Part shown: positions 45,106-51,656 of the stretch, piece after piece
Layout of the letters: each line of letters starts with the position of its first letter
Numbering within the stretch: position 1 is the first letter of the stretch
Assembly (NCBI GenBank): GCA_937885345.1
Contig: CAKZZH010000121.1
Coordinates: forward strand, 1-51,656
DNA: 51,656 nt
Reading direction: 5' to 3'
From: an uncultured Lachnospiraceae bacterium
GTDB taxonomy: Bacteria; Bacillota; Clostridia; Lachnospirales; Lachnospiraceae
The notes under the pieces: model-generated
The model's database searches: none
Told to the model about the DNA's origin: nothing
What the model saw: the letters and a program-made list of their open reading frames with translations, nothing else
Program-made: the position numbers and the translations under genes

Positions 45106-46671
45106 ATGAAGAACGATCTTCTTGCAGCAATATTCTCAAACAATATGGTTTTACAATGTGACAAGCCCATCCGAATATTTGGAAATGCAGGTGCCGGCGA
45201 TGAAGTAAGTGTGTCGCTCGGAGATGCGGAAAGTTCTGCGATTGCGGATAAAGATGGACATTGGGAGGTTATTTTACCTCCGATGAGCGCTGATACGGAC
45301 CTCACACTCAAAGCGAGATCCGGCAATATCAAGGATACACTCAAGAATGTTGCCATCGGTGAGGTATGGCTTGCCGGCGGACAGTCCAATATGGAATTTG
45401 AGCTTGGCAACTGCACCGACTGGGAACGCGTCAAAGAAAACCCAAATCCCAACATCAGATTTTTCTACTCCCCTAAGCTTCCATTTGTTGATGACAGATA
45501 TGAAAAAGCCTGGGACGAGGCCGGATGGGCCACCGTAACAAGCAAGTATTTTAATACATGGTCCGCGGTTGCATACCTTTTTGCGGAGCAGCTTGCCCCC
45601 AAACTTGGCTGCACCATCGGTCTTATCGGATGTAACTGGGGCGGCACCAGTGCATCATGCTGGGTGAGCCGCGAGACTCTTTCAAGTGATAAGGATCTTG
45701 CGGTATATATCAAGGATTTCGACAAGAAGATCAAGGGCATAACCGACAAGCAGCAGCTCAAGGCCTACAAGGATTACGAGGTTTACAACGATGACTGGCA
45801 GGCCAGATGCAATAAGCTCTACCAGAAGAATCCCACCATCGAATGGAGTGAGGTGCTTGAGACTCTCGGCGAATGCAAATGGCCCGGGCCTATGAATAAT
45901 TACAATCCTTTCAGACCTTGCGGACTCTATGAGATAATGATCAAGAAAATCTGCCCTTACACAATCAGAGGATTTCTGTATTATCAGGGCGAGAGCGATG
46001 ATACAAGACCTGCGCTTTACTACAAGCTTATGAAGGCTCTTATCGACCAGTGGCGCGATGACTGGAAAGATCAGGGACTGGTATTTCTTATTACGCAGCT
46101 TCCTATGCACAGATATATGGATTCCAAAGATTTCAGAAACTGGCCCATTATCCGCGAGGCACAGCTTAAGGCTTTTCAGACAGTAAGGAATACGGGTATT
46201 GCTATTATTCCTGACTGCGGCGAAAGGAATAACATTCATCCCGTAGACAAATCCAATGTCGGAAAGAGACTTGCGCTTCAGGCACTCTTCTTCGCATATG
46301 ACAGAATATCCGATACGCAGGCGTTCGGACCGATCTATGAATACAAAGTTCCCTGCGGTCATTCGATAAAACTGTATTTTAAGCATGCCAAGAGAGGTAT
46401 GAATATCATAGGTGAACCCAGACACTACTATGTAGCCGGAGCCGATAAAGTATATCACGAGGCGATGCCCTCCGTTGACGGCAACTGCCTGACGCTTGCG
46501 GCCGATGAGGTTGAACAGCCCATCTACGCACGCTACTGCTGGGGCAATTACAACACCCCCACTCTTTTCGGCGTGAACGGACTTCCCGCGTCGCCCTTCA
46601 GGACCGATCCGGACCCGGTAGCAGACGCTAAAGTCGGAGCGGATGTAATGAAGCAGTCACTTGAACTATAA
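45106..46671 (+). CDS. SGNH-type sialate O-acetylesterase-like carbohydrate esterase
   Basis: Predicted to remove acetyl groups from sugars. 521 residues: N-terminal beta domain (about 1-85), the GQSNM nucleophile block (92-96, Ser94), the GNWGGTSAS oxyanion block (CNWGGTSASCW), YYQGESD, and NNIHPVDKSNVGKRLA near residue 380 with the catalytic His. No signal peptide, so it should act inside the cell on imported oligosaccharides. Family members are called sialate O-acetylesterases, but many act on acetylated xylan or mannan. It is the only long plus-strand gene outside the IS and ends at a shared terminator opposite a glycoside hydrolase. Confidence 0.88.
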   Translation: MKNDLLAAIFSNNMVLQCDKPIRIFGNAGAGDEVSVSLGDAESSAIADKDGHWEVILPPMSADTDLTLKARSGNIKDTLKNVAIGEVWLAGGQSNMEFELGNCTDWERVKENPNPNIRFFYSPKLPFVDDRYEKAWDEAGWATVTSKYFNTWSAVAYLFAEQLAPKLGCTIGLIGCNWGGTSASCWVSRETLSSDKDLAVYIKDFDKKIKGITDKQQLKAYKDYEVYNDDWQARCNKLYQKNPTIEWSEVLETLGECKWPGPMNNYNPFRPCGLYEIMIKKICPYTIRGFLYYQGESDDTRPALYYKLMKALIDQWRDDWKDQGLVFLITQLPMHRYMDSKDFRNWPIIREAQLKAFQTVRNTGIAIIPDCGERNNIHPVDKSNVGKRLALQALFFAYDRISDTQAFGPIYEYKVPCGHSIKLYFKHAKRGMNIIGEPRHYYVAGADKVYHEAMPSVDGNCLTLAADEVEQPIYARYCWGNYNTPTLFGVNGLPASPFRTDPDPVADAKVGADVMKQSLEL

Positions 46672-46708
46672 CTAACTGCCCACTCAAACATTCTTTAAAC
46701 AACTGCAG

Positions 46709-46749
46709 AAAAAAGGCTGTCGCGCTATGGTCAGTGCGACAGTCTTTTT
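46709..46749. terminator. Bidirectional intrinsic terminator
   Basis: GGCTGTCGC (46715-46723) pairs with GCGACAGTC (46736-46744) as 9 bp including one G-U wobble. A-run on the left (AAAAAA, 46709-46714) and T-run on the right (46745-46749) let it work on both strands, for the esterase gene and the converging glycoside hydrolase gene. Confidence 0.88.
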
Positions 46750-46769
46750 GTTTGACATATGTTTATGAG

Positions 46770-48209
46770 TTACATTACCGGCTCAAATCTGAGTCTGATA
46801 TCGGGAAGCTCTTTCATCTCGAAGTAATAATTGGTCTGCCAGTCATCGCCCTGTGAAGGGTCATTCTCGCCCGAAGCCGGAGGTGCGAAAATATTAAGAT
46901 TGATAACCTCACCTGCGTTTATCTTTTTACCGAAGAAAGCGGGCATAAAATCCACAAATGTAACGCCCGGCGCCTTGTAGAACCATCTTCCGGCGATTTC
47001 CATCATAAGGTTTGCATCCTTAAGGCTATCGGGAAAATTGGCCTCCGCAAATACAGGATCCTTCTCAAATGTAAGCGGGATGCTGATCCCTTCGGAATCT
47101 TCCGCACCGCCCCATCTAAGCTTAACGGGAAGGCTTACATCCTTATCACATGTTATCGAAGGCTTATAATAATCTTTATTGATAATATCTCTGTATGCAG
47201 CAAGAAGAGGAAGCTCGATACCGTTTGCACTGTTATTGGAATCTGTCCACTCAAGACCGAGTCTTCCATCATCTCTGAACTGGTAAAATGTAAATCCGGA
47301 GAACCAGCCCTGCTCCTCATCCTTTTCGATCAGATCACAGAAAGCCTTAACAAGCTCGCACTGTCTGTAAGGTCCGGTAACATCACCGTCCGCATTAAAC
47401 TCGGAGATTATCATAGGCTTGGTAACGCCGCCGTTGATATATGTGTAACGCTTAAAAGTCTTCTTAACCAGCTCGTATACATATTTGTAATCATCGAGCT
47501 TATGCCTGTCGTTGTCCTTCTCGGCAACCTCATAGGGCCATCCGTAATTGAGTGCGATATATTTATCGGTTGACCAGATATCGGCAACTCTTACTGCCTC
47601 GGCAAACTCCTTCTCTTTATCTATCTCATCCTGCTCGAGATTCGGGCATCCGTCGATACAGAGGATCATCTGAACATTGGGAGCTTCCTTGTGAATAATA
47701 TTGGTAAATCTTACGAAAAAGTCGGCGACCTCCTGATAGCTTGCCCTCTTGTTAAAAGAAAACCAGCTTCCTGTAGCTTCATGATTAAGTCTCACCATTA
47801 TTCTTCCGTAGGTCGACAAATCCTTTGCGATAGCGCTTATCTGCTCATCCCTAATCGCAGGATCCGCTGTGATCGTAAGGATTACATCCTGTCCGTGACG
47901 TCTTACATCCTTCATCGAAATAAAAGGTTCTCCTGTGGTATCGCCCTCAAGACCGCCTGTATAAGGGAAATAATTGTCATAGGGATAGTCCCATGCAAAA
48001 TTGATATCCGCATCCTTATAAGCGTCCTGCACTCTCTGAGGCCAGGCCTCATCAAAAGGATAATAACAGAACATAAGGTTAATGCCTCTGTGAGGCCTTC
48101 CAAGCTTGTTTAATATATAATCCTGATCCACATAAAATGCTCTCTCGCTTCCATCGCCGAGATCCACTGCAAAATTTGCCTTACCAAGAAGTGCTTTTTT
48201 AACAGTCAT
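46770..48209 (-). CDS. Clan-A glycoside hydrolase, GH26-like
   Basis: 479 residues, no signal peptide, so intracellular. The barrel part (about 40-345) has YGRIMVRLNHEATGSW with a likely acid/base Glu144 and KPMIISEFNADG with a likely nucleophile Glu270, the spacing of a (beta/alpha)8 clan-A enzyme. The HEATGSW block recalls GH26 beta-mannanases (HEMNGxW), but the match is not strong enough to give a substrate. A C-terminal beta domain (about 345-479) resembles a carbohydrate-binding module. GGAGG lies 7 nt before the ATG, and the gene follows the ABC permease by 48 bp. Its convergence with an acetylesterase suggests use of acetylated mannan-type oligosaccharides. Confidence 0.72.
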   Translation of the reverse strand: MTVKKALLGKANFAVDLGDGSERAFYVDQDYILNKLGRPHRGINLMFCYYPFDEAWPQRVQDAYKDADINFAWDYPYDNYFPYTGGLEGDTTGEPFISMKDVRRHGQDVILTITADPAIRDEQISAIAKDLSTYGRIMVRLNHEATGSWFSFNKRASYQEVADFFVRFTNIIHKEAPNVQMILCIDGCPNLEQDEIDKEKEFAEAVRVADIWSTDKYIALNYGWPYEVAEKDNDRHKLDDYKYVYELVKKTFKRYTYINGGVTKPMIISEFNADGDVTGPYRQCELVKAFCDLIEKDEEQGWFSGFTFYQFRDDGRLGLEWTDSNNSANGIELPLLAAYRDIINKDYYKPSITCDKDVSLPVKLRWGGAEDSEGISIPLTFEKDPVFAEANFPDSLKDANLMMEIAGRWFYKAPGVTFVDFMPAFFGKKINAGEVINLNIFAPPASGENDPSQGDDWQTNYYFEMKELPDIRLRFEPVM

Positions 48210-48257
48210 TTAATTGCCCTCCGTAATAGCTTTTCCTCGCCCGCAGCGAAGTATATT

Positions 48258-49862
48258 TTATAAATTCATGAACCGCCTGCTTCCTTTGCCGCGAAGATAG
48301 CGGTCCATCAAGAACGATAATAACAAAAACACAAAGAATATGACAGTAGCATAATTTACATCAGAAATACCGTAATTTCTTAATATGACCCAAAAGGCGA
48401 TTATTAATGCATAGCTTAAAATATCCACGCCGAGAACCAAAAGAACCGACATGCTCTGCTTAACCGCAATTGCTTCATCCGCCCAGTCCAGCTTGGGAAG
48501 AAGCAGGTTTGCGATCAGCCCGAAGTATGCGACAAACACTATAGGCGCAAGCGGCACCACCATCATTACGATCATCTGAGGCACAGTCATATACGCCGAA
48601 AAAGTGTAGCACAGCGCGGCAGACAGAAGCAACGAAAAAGGCGCACACACAATGATATGAAGCCTTACTTTGGAATACAGTATGTCATAGATCCTGACAG
48701 GAATCGTCTTGGCGATCCACAGGTTCGCACCTTCAAGCGATATCGACGGAGCCGTTATAAAATTAAACATATTCAGTGCAACGACAACTATAAAAGATAT
48801 GCTGACAATATTGTCCGTAAGCCTTCTCGCAAAAACCTCTTCGGTTATGATTTCTATAAGCGAATCCTTGCGAACTATGATAAAAACGGACGCTATCAGC
48901 ATTATGATAAGCGTAAGCCCGGTATTGAGCATATAGGGCGAGCTTGTTGTAAAACGCTTCCACTCTCTTTTAAGAAGCGTACTCTTAACCGATGACACCG
49001 TATTTGCCGAAGTCGCATAGTGATGCCTCTTCGTCCCGTTTTTGACGGTGCTGAGCTTAATAAAAGTCTTGCTTAGCACAAATATCATAATCGCAAAGGG
49101 AATTACCGCGATCAGCATAAAAATCAGGAATCCAAGATAATTGCCGTCAGTAACCGCCGAACCGAAAGCATATATCGGATATGCTTTGCTGCGGATGATA
49201 TCAAGCATTGCTCCGATCTCTCCGGAAAAACCCTCAAGAAGGGAGCGGCTCTTGCTGAATCCCCAGATATACAAAAGGAAAAAGGCAATCGACAACACAG
49301 TATTAAACAGCGCCTTGTTGGGAACATGTGATGTTATAAGCGCGATGATCCAGCCAAACAGCACCGACAAAAAAGATGTCAACATAACAAGTCCGATATT
49401 CTCGATTATAAAAATAAGGATTCCCGCAAACGATAACTGCGCATGAACAAGATACATTCCGACTGCGATCACGCCAAGAATAACAAATTCAATGATATCT
49501 ATCACAAGAAGCGCCGCAAGCCTTGACAGGATTATATATCCCGGCTTTACAGGCATTGACAGCAGCAGATCGTTATCTCTTGCATCAAATATCTGCGACT
49601 GCGTAACCAGTACCGTCGAGATAAAGCCGAGAACCAGATTGCTTATGCCCACCACCGAGAAAAACATCCAATCGCAATGCTTTGTTACCGCATAAAATGA
49701 CACAACACCGTATACTGTAGCAAATATTATAAGCATGAATATAAGCGCCCAGCCGAGCAAAATAAAGAGAAGTATTTTACCGGCGGACATCTTCTTATGT
49801 GATTTGGTTGTAGTCGCTCCGAATACAGAGCGAAGACGAATACCAAGAAGTTTAAAAAACAT
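48258..49862 (-). CDS. ABC-2-type transporter permease
   Basis: 534 residues from ATG at 49862 (AGAGG 9 nt upstream, inside the ATPase 3' end); an upstream start would extend well into the ATPase gene. About 12 membrane helices in two halves, without a substrate-binding domain, as in exporters that move peptides, lipids or antibiotics. The ATPase gene ends 1 bp upstream. Substrate unknown; linkage to the glycoside hydrolase may be only positional. Confidence 0.88.
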   Translation of the reverse strand: MFFKLLGIRLRSVFGATTTKSHKKMSAGKILLFILLGWALIFMLIIFATVYGVVSFYAVTKHCDWMFFSVVGISNLVLGFISTVLVTQSQIFDARDNDLLLSMPVKPGYIILSRLAALLVIDIIEFVILGVIAVGMYLVHAQLSFAGILIFIIENIGLVMLTSFLSVLFGWIIALITSHVPNKALFNTVLSIAFFLLYIWGFSKSRSLLEGFSGEIGAMLDIIRSKAYPIYAFGSAVTDGNYLGFLIFMLIAVIPFAIMIFVLSKTFIKLSTVKNGTKRHHYATSANTVSSVKSTLLKREWKRFTTSSPYMLNTGLTLIIMLIASVFIIVRKDSLIEIITEEVFARRLTDNIVSISFIVVVALNMFNFITAPSISLEGANLWIAKTIPVRIYDILYSKVRLHIIVCAPFSLLLSAALCYTFSAYMTVPQMIVMMVVPLAPIVFVAYFGLIANLLLPKLDWADEAIAVKQSMSVLLVLGVDILSYALIIAFWVILRNYGISDVNYATVIFFVFLLLSFLMDRYLRGKGSRRFMNL

Positions 49863-49863
49863 A

Positions 49864-50574
49864 TCAGCGCACCTCTGCCAGATCGAGGAACACATCCTCG
49901 AGACTTGAATTACCCTTTACTTCTTCCATTGTGCCGGATGTGATAAGCTTGCCCTGCTTGATTATCGCTACTTTATCACAAAGCTTCTCGGCAACTTCAA
50001 GCACATGCGTGGAGAAAAAAATCGCGCCGCCCCTCTTACATAGTTCCCTCATAAGTTCCTTTAAAATATATGCCGCCTTGGGATCAAGACCAACAAAAGG
50101 CTCATCCATAAGCATAAGCTTAGGCTCGTGAATCAGCGCCGAAATGATCGCAAGCTTCTGCCTCATACCATGGGAAAATCCCGCGATCTGACCACCCAAA
50201 TCTCCGAGTATTTCAAACATTCCGGCATATTTCTCGATTCTCTCCTTACGCAAGTCGGCCGGAATCTCGTAAACGTCCGCAATAAAATTCAGATACTTCT
50301 GTCCCGTCATAAAGGTATACATATCGGGATTATCGGGAATATACGCCATGATCTTCTTGCAGGCAATCGGCTCTTTACGAATGTTCATCCCGTCGATAAG
50401 GATCTCGCCTTCGGTAAAATCCAGAATTCCTGCGCACGCTTTGAGCGTCGTGGTCTTACCCGCGCCGTTATGCCCGATAAATCCGTAAATCTCGCCTTTT
50501 TGGATATGAAGGCTCAGATCGTCTACAGCTGTTTTATCGCCATATTTCTTGGTATAATTGTTGATCGAAAGCAT
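49864..50574 (-). CDS. ABC transporter ATP-binding protein
   Basis: 236 residues of the ABC-2 exporter type. Walker A GHNGAGKTT (34-42), Walker B LMLMDEPFVGLD, and H-loop FFSTHVLE are intact. The signature loop reads FSHGMRQK in place of LSGGQ; this FSxGMxxR form is common in drug- and lantibiotic-type exporters. AGGGGG lies 5 nt before the ATG. A 19-bp dyad (50588-50606) in the leader may be an operator. The IS30-type element begins only some 50 bp upstream, so the native promoter could have been displaced. Confidence 0.94.
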   Translation of the reverse strand: MLSINNYTKKYGDKTAVDDLSLHIQKGEIYGFIGHNGAGKTTTLKACAGILDFTEGEILIDGMNIRKEPIACKKIMAYIPDNPDMYTFMTGQKYLNFIADVYEIPADLRKERIEKYAGMFEILGDLGGQIAGFSHGMRQKLAIISALIHEPKLMLMDEPFVGLDPKAAYILKELMRELCKRGGAIFFSTHVLEVAEKLCDKVAIIKQGKLITSGTMEEVKGNSSLEDVFLDLAEVR

Positions 50575-50587
50575 TACATCCCCCTGT

Positions 50588-50606
50588 GACCGATCATAGA
50601 TCAGTC
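50588..50606. promoter_or_regulatory. Operator-like dyad upstream of the ABC operon
   Basis: GACCGATC-ATA-GATCAGTC: 8-bp arms with 7 of 8 pairs and a 3-nt centre, 14 bp before the ABC ATPase start. Such dyads are typical of GntR/YtrA-type repressors that control ABC exporters, but no regulator gene is in the window. Confidence 0.4.
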
Positions 50607-50626
50607 AATATTTTCCATAAGCTGAA

Positions 50627-50819
50627 TTGAAAAAGTAACTTCCAGTTCGGGGTGATTTTTGGAGGCGTTTGCAAAACTTATTTCAAGTGATACCAGAAAA
50701 AAGGGGTTTTACTGGAAGTTACTCTTGCGAAGGAGGGTAATAGCGGAACTTACTATTGCAAAAATTGCATGCCAAAAAGAGGTCGAAATTTAGCGATTTT
50801 TTTCGCAAAAGTAATTTCT
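50627..50819. repeat. Four copies of an 18-bp motif in the IS30 noncoding end
   Basis: The motif GGAARTTACTNTTGCRAA occurs at 50714-50731 and 50745-50762 on the plus strand and at 50802-50819 and 50627-50643 (17 bp) on the minus strand, with two or three differences between copies. Copies one and two include a perfect 13-bp inverted repeat (50634-50646 with 50711-50723). The 303-bp stretch 50575-50877 has no gene; the motif array accounts for most of it. Confidence 0.75.
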
Positions 50820-50877
50820 ACCCCTGTTGGAGACTATGGATTTAGGCTCTGGATGGCGTAAATATCAGTTTTTTACT

Positions 50878-51656
50878 TTACTTCTGTAACAGCTTCGGTG
50901 TAAGATTAATGTCGCTTGAGGGAATAAGTTTAATCCCAAGCTTTTTGAGAATATTCTCACCATAAAAGGAGCTGAACAACTGGTATGCAGACTGGTTGCC
51001 CAGCTTCTTTCTTGTATATGAGTTTATATGACTCATCATCAAGTCGATGTCATCCTGTGTCAGATAATCAAAGCTGGTTCCTTTCGGAAGAACCCTGCGG
51101 ATCATCTCATGACACACCTCGCAGCCGCCTTTCTGATCGGAACGCTGTGGATCGCAGTAGAAGACCTTGGTTCTTACCTCACCCTTCTGGTCGCATTCGA
51201 TGGACACGGGATCCGTAAATTCGCTCCCTCTATCGCCAAGAAGCACCGGGAAAAGGTTTCTGAAGGTCTTCCGCCCCAGAATCTTATACAGACGATTAAA
51301 AATATCTGTAACGGATCTGGCGTCATTCAGATCACGCAGAAAGGCCAGCATCAGTTCACAGTTAGGGAAGTAGATGGTCAGGAGAACCTTGCCTCCTTTT
51401 CTCCCTTCGACGGAGTCCATCTCGACAGTATTGGTATCGGGATTTGCTGCGATGAAGACCTTGTAATCATCGTAGGTGCGACCTACATGACACTTTTTGT
51501 CAACCCGTACGGGTTTCTTCTTTTTACGAACCCTGTAACGAACTTTCCTTGGGAGATCAATATTTCCCACGGATAAGAGTCCTGCATCGATGTAGTTGTA
51601 TATGGTCTTCTCATCCAGCATGATAGTGTCTGCGTTATTAACACAGATATGATGCA
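50878..51656 (-). CDS. IS30-family transposase, 5' end outside window
   Basis: DDE transposase. The first ATG in the window (51621) is not the true start: the frame stays open to the edge (HHICVNNADTIMLDEKTIYNYI), and TIYNYI is the family's usual block between the helix-turn-helix and catalytic domains. Catalytic acids: Asp in VEMDSVEGRKGGKVLL, Asp in LLGDRGSEF, and Glu in DQKGGCEVCHEMIRRVLPKG, which departs from the common NENxNGLIR and marks a divergent branch. The catalytic part shows no stop or frameshift. Confidence 0.92.
   Translation of the reverse strand, partial: HHICVNNADTIMLDEKTIYNYIDAGLLSVGNIDLPRKVRYRVRKKKKPVRVDKKCHVGRTYDDYKVFIAANPDTNTVEMDSVEGRKGGKVLLTIYFPNCELMLAFLRDLNDARSVTDIFNRLYKILGRKTFRNLFPVLLGDRGSEFTDPVSIECDQKGEVRTKVFYCDPQRSDQKGGCEVCHEMIRRVLPKGTSFDYLTQDDIDLMMSHINSYTRKKLGNQSAYQLFSSFYGENILKKLGIKLIPSSDINLTPKLLQK

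Larger units (their letters stand above)
50627..51656 (-). mobile_element. IS30-family insertion sequence, partial
   Basis: The 3' part of an IS30-type element that runs off the right edge: transposase gene plus about 250 bp of noncoding end carrying a repeated motif. The end nearest the ABC operon is placed at about 50627, where the outermost motif copy lies, but the other terminal repeat is outside the window, so this is an estimate. Confidence 0.65.

Overview
This 51.7 kb window looks like chromosome from a member of the Lachnospiraceae (Firmicutes, Clostridia; possibly the Butyrivibrio/Roseburia side, which I cannot settle from sequence alone). The reasons are the gene order priA-def-fmt-rsmB-rlmN-stp-prkC-rsgA-rpe-thiN, moderate GC, strong AGGAGG-type ribosome binding sites, and a DUF5717/DUF5716 gene cluster that I associate with this family. 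No tRNA, rRNA or CRISPR array was seen. Both window edges lie inside insertion sequences: an IS3-type element on the left and an IS30-type element on the right. This is what a draft contig broken at repeats would look like.

Almost everything from 970 to 44,882 is on the minus strand with gaps under about 80 bp, so transcription runs right to left. In that direction: a metallo-beta-lactamase-fold hydrolase; clpB; then, from a promoter that overlaps clpB's terminator, a small membrane protein, rarA and a four-gene block of unknown function (a 1188-residue DUF5717-like protein, a DUF5716-like actin/Hsp70-fold protein, a TPR-like protein, and a coiled-coil protein with two membrane segments). valS follows. 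Next is a cell-envelope block: GT2-GtrA fusion, large polytopic membrane protein, MoxR ATPase, DUF58, transglutaminase, and two membrane-anchored Ig-like amidases. After it come tyrA, aroA, lepA, a DUF5662-like gene and hemW, and then the classic housekeeping run priA to thiN, which ends at a strong intrinsic terminator (871-903) beside the IS3 element.

Right of 45 kb the pattern changes. A plus-strand SGNH acetylesterase converges, across a bidirectional terminator, on a minus-strand clan-A glycoside hydrolase that follows an ABC-2 exporter pair. Both carbohydrate enzymes lack signal peptides, which suggests intracellular handling of imported, possibly acetylated, oligosaccharides.

The best candidate for an undescribed system is the four-gene block at 32,691-39,563: overlapping genes, a degenerate Hsp70/actin-like core, a giant mixed beta/alpha-solenoid scaffold, a TPR adaptor and a membrane tether. 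Other notable items are a tandem duplication that made the rlmN start region out of the rsmB 3' end, four copies of an 18-bp motif in the IS30 noncoding end, and a promoter embedded in the clpB terminator.
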